A DNA stretch of 64,000 nucleotides from Tragulus kanchil (lineage: Eukaryota > Chordata > Mammalia > Artiodactyla > Tragulidae): NCBI GenBank assembly GCA_022376925.1, contig JAIOJX010000005.1, positions 90,493,001 to 90,557,000 on the forward strand, written 5' to 3'. A model generated the notes under the pieces. The model made no database searches, was not told the DNA's origin, and saw nothing but the letters and a program-made list of their open reading frames with translations. The translations under genes and the position numbers were made by a program. Below are positions 13,514 through 25,606 of the stretch, piece by piece. The first letter of the stretch is position 1. Each line of letters starts with the position of its first letter.

Positions 13514-13738
13514 ATCCATCTTTATTCTTTGGCATAGGTGGGCCTCCCATTACACTGGCCTCTCTCGTTGAAGAGCACTGGCTCCAGGTGCATGCACTCC
13601 AGAGCGCTGACTCAGAATTGGACACTCCGGCCCAGTTGCTCCACGGCATGTGGGATCTTCCCGGGCCAGGGATCAAACTGGTGCCCCTTGCACTGCAAGG
13701 CGGAATCTACCCAGTGGACCACCAGGGAAGCCCATGGG
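13475..13738 (-). mobile_element. CHR-like tRNA-derived SINE, antisense
   Basis: Read on the minus strand it starts with the 'ggcttccctggtgg' head and 'ccctggcccgggaagatccc' and ends in an A-rich tail, seen here as the T-rich stretch at 13475-13515. It is flanked by an exact 14-bp target-site duplication 'tgactctgggtatt' at 13461-13474 and 13739-13752, so it is a complete L1-mobilised insertion. A 137-residue open frame across it on the plus strand is antisense SINE, not a gene. Confidence 0.9.
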
Positions 13739-13739
13739 T

Positions 13740-15982
13740 GACTCTGGGTATTCTTGATTTGATAAAGAGGCCCCAGCACATTAAAAATATGTGGCTTCCA
13801 AGTCATAAGATACTGCTTCTCTCACACAAATCAATGACCACAGTCCAGAAGTAAACATTTCCAACACTGGGACTTGAGTTCTTTCAATAACAGAGGCAAA
13901 ATGCATCAGTACAAAATAAATTAAAAAAAAAACAAAACAGTGGACTCAGATGAGCATCCTTAATAACAGGTCCAATAGCTTTCACCTTTTCAACAGAATT
14001 AAATACAGACAGTTCAACATAAAGCAGAAAGAAATTCGTCATTGTAGCTGCCACACTCAATGACTGATAGTTATGAATAGTAAGGACAACTAGATGAACC
14101 TGCATTCAAGAAATTTTTATTTGTCCCTTAGCACTTCCTGAGTTAATGAATAAATGTTCTGGGACATCCTGAGACTCCTCACCAACTCCAAAGGAGTTCC
14201 AAAGCACAGTAGAGACAAAGACCGTTAGAGGATGCTAAGGGAGTGAGAGGAACCACTAGGCCATAGGACATACCCCAGAAGCAAGAACTATTAGGACTGT
14301 TTCTCCAGGACCACTTTTGAACATCCTGCTGACATCTCATGCAAACAAGTGATCTCCTTACCCTAATTTCCCCTGCCATCCTCAACTGCCACTCTTCTCC
14401 TGACAAGTAACTCAAGCAAGGGTGTAATTCTGACAACCGGGAGGGAACGATGATTTGCCAGCTGTTCCAGAGTCCCAGCTCGTAAGGCACAACACTAGGA
14501 CTTCACACCACACTGCACACACTCTGAAGGGAGGGACTGTTTCGTTCTCTGCCATATCCAGAGAACCTAGAATACGGCCTGACACCTCACACATAGGCGC
14601 TCAATAAACACGCCTTGAATATACAAAGGAGCTAATCAAAAATGTCAGAGGGCAAAGAATAGTAAATGGAAAGCGTTACTCTGGGTACCACCTTTCTTTA
14701 CAGGCACAAGCAAGTTGTGAGTCAAAGGAAAGCACTGCGTTGGTTCCAGTACAGACTGACCGTCACCGTCCTCCAGTAGGCCTTTCCGTTTGCACAATCC
14801 TTGTGTTAGCCACAAACTTAAATAACTGGGTTCTTACCTCAAAAGCAAATAGCCCCATGACAGCAGGGGACTCTGGGTATTCTTGATTTGATAAAGAGGC
14901 CCCAGCACATTAAAAATATGTGGCTTCCAAGTCATAAGATACTGCTTCTCTCACACAAATCAATGACCACAGTCCAGAAGTAAACATTTCCAACACTGGG
15001 ACTTGAGTTCTTTCAATAACAGAGGCAAAATGCATCAGTACAAAATAAATTAAAAAAAAAACAAAACAGTGGACTCAGATGAGCATCCTTAATAACAGGT
15101 CCAATAGCTTTCACCTTTTCAACAGAATTAAATACAGACAGTTCAACATAAAGCAGAAAGAAATTCGTCATTGTAGCTGCCACACTCAATGACTGATAGT
15201 TATGAATAGTAAGGACAACTAGATGAACCTGCATTCAAGAAATTTTTATTTGTCCCTTAGCACTTCCTGAGTTAATGAATAAATGTTCTGGGACATCCTG
15301 AGACTCCTCACCAACTCCAAAGGAGTTCCAAAGCACAGTAGAGACAAAGACCGTTAGAGGATGCTAAGGGAGTGAGAGGAACCACTAGGCCATAGGACAT
15401 ACCCCAGAAGCAAGAACTATTAGGACTGTTTCTCCAGGACCACTTTTGAACATCCTGCTGACATCTCATGCAAACAAGTGATCTCCTTACCCTAATTTCC
15501 CCTGCCATCCTCAACTGCCACTCTTCTCCTGACAAGTAACTCAAGCAAGGGTGTAATTCTGACAACCGGGAGGGAACGATGATTTGCCAGCTGTTCCAGA
15601 GTCCCAGCTCGTAAGGCACAACACTAGGACTTCACACCACACTGCACACACTCTGAAGGGAGGGACTGTTTCGTTCTCTGCCATATCCAGAGAACCTAGA
15701 ATACGGCCTGACACCTCACACATAGGCGCTCAATAAACACGCCTTGAATATACAAAGGAGCTAATCAAAAATGTCAGAGGGCAAAGAATAGTAAATGGAA
15801 AGCGTTACTCTGGGTACCACCTTTCTTTACAGGCACAAGCAAGTTGTGAGTCAAAGGAAAGCACTGCGGTTGGTTCCAGTACAGACTGACCGTCACCGTC
15901 CTCCAGTAGGCCTTTCCGTTTGCACAATCCTTGTGTTAGCCACAAACTTAAATAACTGGGTCTTACCTCAAAAGCAAATAGC
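13740..15982. repeat. Direct duplication D7 (1129 bp offset)
   Basis: Copy A is 13740-14853 and copy B 14869-15982. Both begin 'gactctgggtattcttg' and end 'aaaagcaaatagc'. Fifteen extra bases ('cccatgacagcaggg', 14854-14868) lie at the junction. Single-base indels appear near 14739/15868 ('gcgttgg' versus 'gcggttgg'). The start falls within the downstream TSD of the 13475-13738 SINE, whose body is not duplicated. 'caataaacacgccttgaat' at about 14601 and 15730 is a possible old L2 3' end. Confidence 0.94.
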
Positions 15983-16343
15983 TCATCAGTAACACTGGTA
16001 AATGAGGCATCTTTCCCATGGCTGTGGGCTATAGTTCTCATCCTCAACACTGACAGGCCACTGGAAACCACTTGAGAGTGGAGAACCCATCATGAACCCT
16101 CATCTCTATGAAAAAACTCAGCTGAGTCTCTTCTCTTCAAAACAAAAATTGTTTAAAGTCTGACCCTCTTCAAGAGTTCCACCTTGAGTGTTGCTGAGTG
16201 TTAGACTGGAAAAGGACCAGAGGTCTAGAAATGACACCCAAGAAGCTTTTGGATCAAATAAAGCCTACAACATTGTTTTGTTTGGACCACAAAGAGTTTG
16301 AGAAACAGCCAACATTTTTTTAAAAGTCAGGAACTTGTAGATG
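15983..16343. other. Unannotated unique sequence
   Basis: Non-coding sequence with no recognisable repeat. It ends at the TSD of the next SINE. Confidence 0.45.
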
Positions 16344-16358
16344 AAAAGTGGATTTTGG

Positions 16359-16711
16359 CGCTTCCCTGGTACCTCAGTGGTAAAGAATCTGCCCCTGCCA
16401 ATGCAGGAGACATGGGTTTGATCCCTGATCCGGGAGGATCCCACATGCTGCAGAGCAACTAAGCCCCTGAGCCACAATTGTTGAGTCTGTGCTCTAAAGC
16501 CTTGGAGCTGCAAGTATTGGGCCCATGTGCCGCAACTACTGAAGTCCGTGTGTCCTAGAGCCCGAGTTCCACAACAAGATAAGTCACTGCAACAGGAAGC
16601 CTTCTCACCTCAGCTAGAGAGTAGACCCTGCTCCCTGCAACTAGAGAAGAGCCTGTGGCAACAGTGAAAACCCAAAATAGCCAAAAATAAAAAAAATTTT
16701 TTTTTTTTTTT
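16359..16711 (+). mobile_element. CHR-2-type tRNA-derived SINE (long form)
   Basis: Head 'cgcttccctggtacctcagt', then 'gccaatgcaggagacatggg' and 'ttgatccctgatccgggagg', then the repeated 'caact...gagcc...' body typical of the long CHR-2 form, ending in an A/T-rich tail. The TSD 'aaaagtggatttggg' type (with one extra T in the upstream copy) is at 16344-16358 and 16712-16725. Moderately diverged. Confidence 0.85.
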
Positions 16712-16726
16712 AAAAGTGGATTTGGG

Positions 16727-17424
16727 CTTCTTTTTAAAATCTGAAGAAGTGGCAGTGCTGTTTCTGAAATGCCTGAGGACAACAACCAGGTTAAGCAAAA
16801 CCGCACCTGTCTTTGGACATGCTTGTGTTTGTTCACCACAGTCCTTCCTTTCCCTGTCACTTCTAAAACTCAGTCTATTCAAGAAGGCAAACAGATGAGA
16901 TCCTGTTTAAATTCTTCCTTCTTTACAGCAAGCCCAACATCTACGTCATTTTCATCCTGTGTCTCTCGGGGCCAATAAGATAGGATAAAGGAATGAGTGA
17001 CTGGGAAGAGGAGGATGAATCATGTGGCTCTCCAAATCCATCCATCCATCTCATTCAACAACGTGTATTCACCAGCTGCCTCTTTTCAAGTGCTCTCCTG
17101 GGCACAGGATACATCAATTTTCTGCCCACTGCCTTCAAAATAAGGAGGACATAAACTGCTTCTCCATGAAATCTAAATCCAGGGCTCTTAAGGACAGGAA
17201 ACCCTGAAATGAACTGTGGAAACAAAACTGCTGCAGCCCGTCCTCGGCAGTGCGTGCTGGAGAACAGGGCAGGCCACGGAGAGGAACCGCTTGTGCTGCT
17301 CAAGTAGCTCCTGTGCTTCCATAGCACGCCTGCCCTTCACTGTGAGGTGAGACTCAAGCCTGACAGACGTACTGACTCCGGTAGAAAACTTTAAAATATT
17401 TCAAAGGTATTTAAACAACTTCGC
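16727..17424. other. Mostly unique sequence
   Basis: No gene is seen. 'tcattcaacaacgtgtattc' followed by 'gtgctctcctgggcacagga' (17051-17108) weakly resembles an L2 3' region. The rest is unassigned. Confidence 0.35.
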
Positions 17425-17437
17425 AAGATAACACAAG

Positions 17438-17636
17438 GGCTTCCCTTGTAGCTCAGTCAGTAAAGAGTCTTGCTTGCAATGCAGGAGACCTGGATTTGAT
17501 CCTTGGGTTGGGAAGATCCCCTGGAGAGGAAAATGGCAGCCCACTCCAGTATTCTTGCCTGGGAAATCCTAGGGACAGAGGAGCCTGGCAGGCTACAGTC
17601 CATGGGGTCGCAACGACTTAGTGACTAAACCACCAG
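17438..17636 (+). mobile_element. Bov-A-type SINE
   Basis: tRNA-like head ('gggcttcccttgtagctcag', B-box region 'gatttgatcc'), then 'gggaagatcccctggagagg' and 'ccactccagtattcttgcc', then 'ctacagtccatggggtcgc', the BovB-derived tail. Exact 13-bp TSD 'aagataacacaag' at 17425-17437 and 17637-17649. This family is specific to ruminants and is the main evidence for the host. Confidence 0.93.
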
Positions 17637-17649
17637 AAGATAACACAAG

Positions 17650-18175
17650 CCATCTTGCTTCCAAAGATTCTATATTTAGGTGAATATAGTTGAAACTTTC
17701 AACTCATGCTCAGCATTCCTCAGCTTCCCTATGTCAAGTCCCTTGTAATCCTGACCTCCCCACAAAGCCTCCCCAGCAGATGCCAACTCATCCTAGCAGC
17801 TCAGATGAATTAAACAAGCAGCCCAGGAACCCAGCTCTCAAGTCTACGTCCTTGATGGTTCCTCAGAACACCCTGCCCTTCAGGAACAGGGACTGTGTTT
17901 TCCAGAGTCCCAAGAGCAGAGTGGAGCTCACAGAGGGTGTAATACAGCCTCAGCTACACAAGCCTCATCACTTACTCTTCTCTACAGTTGTCTCGCCAGA
18001 CTCCAGCAATTCCGCACTACACACTGACAGCTCAGTCTGGGCACATGCACACTCACCCCCTGGAGTCAGTGCCTGAGTGCAATGATGAGCAGAGCTACTG
18101 CTGCCTCCAGCCTGTCGTGCTAACACTGCCACCATGGCTCATAGGCCTTGCAAGGTGGGGCCGAAAGTAAATAAG
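17650..18175. other. Unannotated unique sequence
   Basis: A 128-codon open frame (17690-18076) has no recognisable domain, no splice context and no biased composition. I treat it as chance. Confidence 0.4.
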
Positions 18176-18186
18176 GAGTATCTGAG

Positions 18187-18461
18187 GGCTTCCCTGGTGG
18201 TCCAGTGGGTAAGGACACTGCCCTGCAGTGCAAGGGGCGCCAGTTCGATCCCTGGCCTGGGAAGATCCCACATGCCGCAGAGCAGCTGGACCGATGTGTC
18301 CAACTACCAAGCAGGAGCTCCAGAGTACATGCGCCCAGAGCTGGTGCTCTGCAATGAGAGAGGCCACTTCGATGGGAGGCCCACACAAGTCAAAGAACAA
18401 AGATAAATGAATGAAAGATCAATAGAAGTGGCCAAAAATAAATAAATAAATAGATAAAAAA
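18187..18461 (+). mobile_element. CHR-like tRNA-derived SINE (abundant local family)
   Basis: Starts 'ggcttccctggtggtccagt'. The A-box-like 'tggtccagtgg' and B-box-like 'gttcgatcc' fit Pol III internal promoter consensus. The body runs through 'gatgggaggcccacac' to 'gaccaatagaagtggcc'-type sequence and an A-rich tail. TSD 'gagtatctgag' at 18176-18186 and 18462-18472. No C-rich extension before the tail. Confidence 0.92.
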
Positions 18462-18472
18462 GAGTATCTGAG

Positions 18473-18891
18473 AAAAAGCCTATGAAACCTTAACCCATTC
18501 AAGGACAAGTGGGTGAACAGTGTACTTTTCCTCAAGCTCCCTTTCCTCCTACTTCATTGCCAGTATAGATCCACAGAGAGACTGCACCCTGGCCTGGCCT
18601 GGAATGAATGATGTGGGGCAGAACCTCAGTCAACCCACAGTGGGCATGTGAGCTAGAAATAAACCTATCTAGTCAGCCACTGAGATTCTTCAGCCATGTG
18701 TCTCTATAGTATAACCCACAACTAATATACAAGTCAGGTAGAAGACATGAAGGGCGGGTGGGCAATGGGTAAGCCCATTCCCTTTCTACGAGTCTGCCTT
18801 GTGGGAGTATAAGCCCAGCTCTGCCAGATTTTCAAGTTTTTTAAATGTTGCCAGCTAATTCTATTTTTTACCCAGTACTATTAGGCAGGAT
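18473..18891. other. Unannotated unique sequence
   Basis: Non-coding. No repeat family is recognised. Confidence 0.4.
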
Positions 18892-19110
18892 AGGGCTTCT
18901 AAAGGTGGCTCAGTGGTAAAGACTCTCTGCCTGCCAATGCAGGAGATGCAGGTTCAATCCCTGGGTCAGGAAGATCCTCTGGAGAAGTAAATGACAACCC
19001 ACTCCAGTATTCTTGCCTGGATAATCCTACAGACAGAGAAGCCAAGGGAGCTATAGTCCATGGGGTCATAAAAGAGTCAGACATAACTGAGTGATTAAAC
19101 AACAACAACA
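18892..19110 (+). mobile_element. Bov-A-type SINE
   Basis: Diverged head ('ggcttctaaaggtggctcag'), then 'gccaatgcaggagatgcagg', 'ccactccagtattcttgcc' and 'ctatagtccatggggtc', ending in '(aac)n' at about 19098-19110. Same architecture as 17438-17636 but more decayed. Confidence 0.88.
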
Positions 19111-21002
19111 ATTATGCAGATCAAACAAAACGAGCCTGTGGGCCACTGGCTTTCAATCTCAGCCACTGGCTCTTGGCATCCGCAGAAAGAACATATACCT
19201 GTACCATGCTGTACACATCTACTGAGATGTGATTTTGACTTAGAGCAGTCTGAAGCTGGTGCACATCAACAAATACCTGAATTCCTGAGTCAGCTGACAG
19301 ATGCCTTTGCCACCCTCACTTCAGTAGAGCTGGGTGGTCCTCTAAGGAATATTTTGAACACTGAAACTCTCATTAAGGGTCTGGAAAAGTCTCTTCACTT
19401 TTGTAACCGACATTTTACTGGATTTTAGTGAAGAACTGTTGGTTTGTCCATCTAGGCCAAATGGGGCTCTGCCCACCTCTATAACCACACCCTCCCTCCC
19501 CGCCCTGCTCTCTCACTACACTTTAGACCAATGACAAGGCATAGTCTGGAGACTGGTCTGAATATGAGGATTTGTTGCCTGTTGCAACCTGATCCACATT
19601 TTAAATTTACTATGTTACTAAGCATGTTCCTTACTTCAGCTGACTTTTTTAATACAGTAAGTCTTGCTTGAGAAGGAAATGGTGCACAGACTTACAATAT
19701 GGTGCAAGTTCCTTATCTGTGGCAGACTGGTGCTCTGCACAGCACAGTTCTAGCCATACTGGCTTCCTTTCTGTTCCTCAAACAGTGCCAAGTTCCTCCT
19801 CATCTCATTCCCATTCATACTTACCCTCTGCCAGGGGAACTCTCACCTCAGTCTCCAAGTATCCCCCCTTCCTCAGGCTTTCCCTGTAACACCCTCTCCA
19901 AAGATCTCAGTGTTCTCTGTCACACCACTTTACATATTCCCTTCACAGCACTCATCACTAGAATCATCCACTCTGTTGATCTGTACACTCGTTCACTGTC
20001 TTTACACTTCATTCACTGCTGTGCCCAAAGCCTCCGGCGCAGGCCTGGTGCTAATAGGCACTCCACATTTGTTGAATAAATGAATGAGAGGTAGAAAGAA
20101 GCACACACAACGTATGGCTTAGGCCACATATCTGTGAATGCCGTGAATGCCAAGGGAAAACAGCAGCATCTTCAGTGACTCATTGTCAAGTATCAAAAAG
20201 ATGTCATTTTCCTGGGAGGGTTGCTGGGCTTCCACCCCCGGTACACACATGCTGAAAAGTGCTTTTAGAACTCAACTCCCCCTCCACAGCCTCCTGTGAG
20301 AGCTTTGCTACTGACTGTCAAGTTCGTCGTGGTGTTTTTCCATCTTGTGCTGAGGCCACATGACGGGAAGGTTGTTAAAATCATCTGGTATGTGTCACAA
20401 CACAAGAGCTTTGAAGACTTTTTCTATCACCCAAACACAGCCCAGCTCCTGCTAAACTGGTGCTCAAAAAATGACCTTTCTGACCGAAACAAAAATCCTA
20501 TGACTGATTCTTGTTGATATCTGACAGAAAAAACCAAAATTCTGTAAAACATTTATCCTCTAATTTAAAAAAAATTCTGCTGGTGGAACAGTAATGGAAC
20601 AGAGAGCCTAAGTGGCTACATTTATAATAGCTGCAACTCCTTCTACCCTTAGGGGCCAACTTGTAGCTGGAATCTCCTTTAGCTTCACAAGAGTCACAAA
20701 TCAGATGTTACAGGGCCTGGTGCAAGGCATTATGTAAAAGTAGGGATTGTGGAAAAAGACAGCACATGCCCCAACTAAAACCACTCTGATTAGCTAGCTC
20801 TAACAGTATATAAAAAGGGAAGAATGCAGGCCCAGAAACTGTCAGCTTTTTTGACTTTTCAAGAGACACTGGAAATCTGCACAAAGGGAGGAAGGTGGGG
20901 TGTGGATGTAAATGATGATAATATGGACATACATCAAATTCAACTCAAATGCTATTTAATTCATACTATATACAATTCACTGTCCTAGGCATTTACATAT
21001 GC
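19111..21002. other. Unique sequence, possible L2 3' end
   Basis: About 1.9 kb with no recognised gene. 20050-20092 ('taggcactccacatttgttg' then 'aataaatgaatgagag') resembles an L2 3' terminus. The frames at 19114-19428, 19699-20079 and 20296-20517 show no recognisable domain. Confidence 0.35.
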
Positions 21003-21216
21003 CCTGTGAAAGTGAAAGTTGTTCAGTCATGCCCAACTCTGAGACTCCATTAACTACAGCCTGCTGGGTTCCTCTGTCCATGGAATTCTACAAGCAAGAA
21101 TACTGGAGTGGGTTGCCATTTTTTTCTCCAAGGGATCTTCCTGGCCTTGGGATTGAACCCAGATGTCCCACACTGCAGGCATACTCTTTGCCATCTGAGC
21201 CACCAGGGAAGGTCAT
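21003..21216 (-). mobile_element. Bov-A-type SINE, antisense
   Basis: Plus-strand text 'gaaagtgaaagttgttcagt' through 'caagaatactggagtggg' to 'gagccaccagggaaggtc' is the reverse complement of the Bov-A consensus order. The TSD was not resolved. Confidence 0.9.
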
Positions 21217-21896
21217 GTATGGCCTAGATACAGCTATATAGCAAAATAAGACAGAGTAAGAGCTGGAATTCATGGACTCCAAAAACTTTAATCTTGTCAG
21301 AAAACCAAGACATGCTCTTAAATAAATAGAACATAATAATATATGGGGAGTGCTATGTATTAAGTAAGTATTTATATATAAAGCACAACACAGTCCTGTC
21401 ACATAATAAATCCTACCTGTGTTGGTTACCATTGCAAATTGTATTTTTACTTTATCACTATGACCATGACCTCAGGATTATTCTTGACACGGTGAACTAG
21501 AGAAGGCCTAGCTGAGAGTCTTCTACATATCAGGTACTTAACTGAATAAATGAATGCTTGGTGAAAGAACAGCATTTGAGTTAGGATTTGAGAAGGATTT
21601 TAACATTATGAAGAAAACAGGCCTAGGGCAAATGAACAAAGAAGCTAGAAGGATTAAGGCATCCAGAAGAATGAACAAAGTTCTGCTCGGAACTTGAGAA
21701 GAATAGGAGGCAAGGATGGAAAGAGCCACTCACTACGAAGGGCCTCGGATGCTACTCAAGACTCCATGTGGGTCACAACAGGCACCTGATCTCCACCTAA
21801 GGCCCACTCTGTACAGCCTTCGAGACTACACCAATGACTACTCAGCCAAAAGCAAAACTAGCTTTCAAAAGCAGTCCCAAATTTAGGTATTTAAAA
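21217..21896. other. Unannotated unique sequence
   Basis: Non-coding and AT-rich. No confident repeat or gene. Confidence 0.4.
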
Positions 21897-21906
21897 CAGA
21901 GAACAG

Positions 21907-22173
21907 GGCTTCCCTGGTGGTCCAGTGGGTAAGGACACTGCCTTGCAGTGCAAGGGGTGCCAGTTCAATCCCTGGCCTGGGAAGATCCCATGTGCCAGGG
22001 ACCAGCTGGACCGATGAGTCCAACTACCGAGCCAGAGCTCTGGAGCACATGTGCCGAGAGCCGGTGCTCTGCAGCAAGAGGGGTCACTGCAATGGGAGGT
22101 GCACACAGGCCAAAGAACAAAGATGGATGAAAATAAATACATGAAAAACCAATAGAAGTGGCCAAAAAAAAAC
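21907..22173 (+). mobile_element. CHR-like tRNA-derived SINE
   Basis: Head 'ggcttccctggtggtccagt', B-box variant 'gttcaatcc', 'ggcctgggaagatccc', body to 'caatagaagtggcc', short A-tail. Imperfect TSD 'cagagaacag' (21897-21906) and 'cagagaagag' (22174-22183). Lacks the C-rich 3' extension. Confidence 0.9.
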
Positions 22174-22183
22174 CAGAGAAGAG

Positions 22184-23789
22184 TGTTCTATGTCCACACA
22201 TGTTTTTATGTAATTTATATCCTGTTGTACTAGTTGTATGACCTTTGGCATTATACTTAACCTTTATATTTCTTCATCAGGAAGGTAGAGGTGATGATTT
22301 TATCAACCACAAATGGCGAAAATGAGATCATCCACACAAAGCACTTCAAAAAGTCTCTGGCACAAAGTAAAATGCTCCATAAATGCTACCTACCTGTTAT
22401 GATTTGTGGTGATGTTTATACAGGAAGGTAAAACACAGGATAACGCCTTGTTGGGCCTCTATGGTTTGTGAGCAGTGGTGCTAACATAAGACCTATGACA
22501 CAATCCTTCATGCTCCAGGATGCTACGTGCTGCTCCGGAGGCCAGGGGAATCCACTCTGGGATTTGCAATCCAGCCTGCTGCCAGTGTCCACCAAGGTCT
22601 CAGGGCTCCAGCAGCCCCTTTGGTCCCAATGGGCCTCTATTCCCAGCCCAAACACCAAAAGGAGGCATCCTGCTAGAAACTTCACTCAGTCCCCACCATG
22701 AGCCCCACTTCTTTCCAAAGTCAGTCACTAACACCTCTCTAAAGAAGGAAGGTCTCCTCTTGACACAATCATCTCCAATCTCATTCTTGTTTTTCCAAAT
22801 CTACTTCCTCTGCTCCACAAGAAAAGAGAAGTGGTTTTGTTGTTGTTGTTGTTGTTCACAGAAGCGTAAAACGTGTGGCTATCTAGGGTGAAGAGTAAAG
22901 GCTGACTCATGGGAAACTTGCATTCAGACATAATTTTTATAAGTTGGGCCCACAAGTATACGAACAAGTTAAAATAGAAAGATTTTGATTACTGAATGGC
23001 TTAACTACCTCAGGATCATTCAAAACAGTGCTAAAGTTCACAGCTTACCTAGTTATAAACCAGAGTGAATTCCCCACAAAAACAGAATCAGATATTTAAA
23101 TGCGTACAGGTTGGGCAGGGGTCCAAACCAGGAGATACGTATGAGAGACAATGACATACTAAGGATCCAGATCACAGCCCAGAGTCAGGGCCACAAACAG
23201 GACTGGGGGTGCATGTTCTCATGAGGACCCTGGGAGGTTCCTGAAAGCAATAACCCAGAGGCCAAGCTGAGTCTGCAACCATGCAGGTGAGACTGGTCAG
23301 GAAACCAACTGATCTAATGCCTTCCCTGTTGCCTGAGCCTACTGCTATTACACCACCTTCAAACATGGCAGCTATCACTCCAGGAGCAACTTAAAGGTAT
23401 CCCATGCCCCTCGACACATGTCCCTTGCAAAATACAAAGAACCTCAACAACATTGGCTGTTTTTAATGGTATTGCTAATGAACTACTGTGGCTAGTTCAT
23501 TAGAAATTATTCAGAACCCAATTTGCTTTCCGCAAATGTCTGCCCTATTTTCCTGGCCAAGTAAGGAGACACTCTTAATTTCAAGGCATTGTTGCTTTTA
23601 TTTCTTTGCTACTGTGTAGCCAAAATGAACAAGAAAGAACAAAAGGCTCTGAAGACTTACTTTCTCATAATTCCTCTAGTTTTCCAGGTACTGTAAACTT
23701 TCCTTGTTTTTCGTCTGTTTAAAAAAAAAAGTGATAAAATATAAGTACTAGTTAAAGGGAACTTATCCTATGGTCATAAAATTCTCCTG
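22184..23789. other. Unannotated unique sequence
   Basis: About 1.6 kb with no recognised gene. It contains a (TTG)n microsatellite at 22836-22856. Open frames at 22416-22967 overlap on both strands and lack recognisable domains. Confidence 0.35.
22836..22856. repeat. (TTG)n microsatellite
   Basis: About six tandem TTG units. Confidence 0.9.
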
Positions 23790-24754
23790 CACAGCAAAGG
23801 AAACTATCAACAAATGAAAAGACAACCTAAGGAACAGGAGGAAATATCTGCGAATCATATATCTGGTAAGGGGTTATTATCCAAAATATACAGAAAATCA
23901 TAATTCAACAGCAAAGAACAAACCATCTGACCTTAAAATGAGCAGAAGATCTGTACAGACATTTTTCCAAAGACCCCACCCAAACGGCTGTTAGGTACAT
24001 GAAAATGTGCTGAACATCACTACTTATCAGGGAAATGCAAATCAAAATCACAATGAGGTATCACCTCAACACCTATTAGAGTGGCTAAGTCACAAAAAGA
24101 CATAACAAGGGCTAGTGAGGATGTGGACAAAAGGAAACCCTCATGAGCTGTTGGTGGGAATGTAAACTGATACAGCCATTATGGACAACAGTATATGGGT
24201 TCCTCGGAAAAGTAAAAATAGAACTACAACATGACCCAGAAATTCCACTTCTGGGCATGTATCTGGAAGAAATGAAAACACTAAATCAAAAAGACATCTG
24301 CACCATGTTCAGTGCAGCACTGTTTATAATAGCCAAGGTATGGAAATAACCTAAGTGCCCACTGATGGATAAATGGATAAAGAAAACAATGGAATATTAT
24401 TCAGCTATAAAAAAGAAAGAAATCCTGTCATTTTGACAACATGGATGGATCTTGATGGCATTATGCTAAGTGGAGTAAGTCAGATGAAGAAAGATAAATA
24501 CTATATGATTTCAATTATATGTGAAATCTAAAAATGGGGGGGAGAAACAAACTCATAAATACAGAGACCAGACTGGTAGTTGCCAGAGATCAGGTGGGGG
24601 CTGGAGAATATAGGTGAAGGTTGTTTAAAGGTACAAACTTCCAGTTATAAAGTAAGTCCTGAGGATGTAGTAGGCAAGATGGAGACTATAATTAATGATT
24701 CTGTATGTACATTTGAAAGTTGCTGAAGGAATAGATCTTTAAAAGTTCTTCTCA

Positions 24755-24976
24755 GGGCTTCCCTGATGGTCCAGCGGGTAAGGACTGGCCTGGGAAGATT
24801 CTATGTGCTGCAGAGCGGCTGGACCGATGTGTCCAACTACTAAGCCAGCACTCTGGAGCGCATGCGCCCAGAGTCGGTGCTCTGCAACAAGAGAGGCCAC
24901 TGCAATAGAAGGCCCACACAGGCCAAAGAACAAAGATGGAAATAAACGAAAGACAAATAGAAATGGCCAAAAAAAA
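24755..24976 (+). mobile_element. CHR-like SINE with internal deletion
   Basis: Head 'gggcttccctgatggtccag' jumps from 'gggtaaggac' straight to 'tggcctgggaagat', so the B-box segment is missing. Exact TSD 'aaaagttcttctca' at 24741-24754 and 24977-24990, inside the L1 3'UTR. Without a B-box it should be transcriptionally dead. Confidence 0.9.
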
Positions 24977-25022
24977 AAAAGTTCTTCTCACAAGAAAAAA
25001 TTATGTATGGTGATGGATGTCT

Positions 25023-25234
25023 TTTTTTTATTGTTTAGTCGCTAAGTTGTGTTTGACTCTTTGTGACCCCATGGACTATACCCCACCAGGCTCCTCTGTC
25101 CAGGAGGTTTCCCTGGCAAGAATACAAAGTGGGTTGCCATTTCCTTCTCCATGGGATCTTCCTAACCTAGGGCTTCAACTGGTATCTCCTGCTTGGCAGG
25201 CAGATTCTTCACCACTGAGCCATCTGGGAAGTCT
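25023..25234 (-). mobile_element. Bov-A-type SINE, antisense
   Basis: 'tttagtcgctaagttgtg' through 'gtgaccccatggactata' to 'gagccatctgggaagtc' is the Bov-A2-like reverse complement. TSD 'gatggatgtct' (25012-25022) and 'gatggaggtct' (25235-25245) lies in the L1 3'UTR. Confidence 0.9.
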
Positions 25235-25302
25235 GATGGAGGTCTACTAATTTTTTTTTTTTTTTTACTAGACTTATTGTGACGACCATTTTCAATATAT
25301 AA

Positions 25303-25606
25303 TTTTTTTTAAGATTTATTTATTTATTTATGGGGGGGTGGGGAGGGAGGGGAGCAGGCGGGCCACCTCCATTGGTCCTCCATTTGTCCACTTTCATCCA
25401 TCTTTGTTCTTTGGCCCCTGTGGGCCTCCCATTGCGGTGGCCTCTGCTGTCGTAGAGCACCGGCTCTGGGCACATGTGCTCCAGAGCTCCGGCTCGGTAA
25501 TTGGACACATCGGTCCAGCCACTCCATGGCACGTGGGATCTTCCCAGGCCAGGGATCGAACCGGCACCCCTTGCACTGCTTACCCAGTGGACCACCAGGG
25601 AAGCCC
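25303..25606 (-). mobile_element. CHR-like SINE, antisense, with G/C-rich 3' extension
   Basis: Plus-strand text begins with the tail (repeated 'ttta'), then a G-rich stretch 'ggggggtggggagggagg' (the C-rich extension in antisense), the body, and 'accaccagggaagccc'. TSD 'tcaatatataa' at 25292-25302 and 25607-25617 in the host L1. A few bases near the B-box ('ttgcactgcttacccag') are deleted. Confidence 0.9.

Noticed and set aside
13441..13854. 137-codon frame
   Set aside because: Most of it is the antisense strand of a CHR-like SINE with a clear TSD. Similar frames at 18095, 21891, 25338, 31052, 48735 and 56745 have the same origin.
1289..15982. Satellite array or CRISPR-like repeat array
   Set aside because: Each ~1.1-kb pair has different sequence; no unit is shared by all pairs, and there are no short repeats with spacers.
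17690..18076. 128-codon frame in unique sequence
   Set aside because: No recognisable family, no plausible splice or promoter context, and the length is within chance for a 64-kb window.
18199..18250. tRNA gene (A-box and B-box present)
   Set aside because: The boxes belong to a tRNA-derived SINE head. There is no acceptor-stem pairing with a 3' partner and the SINE body follows directly.
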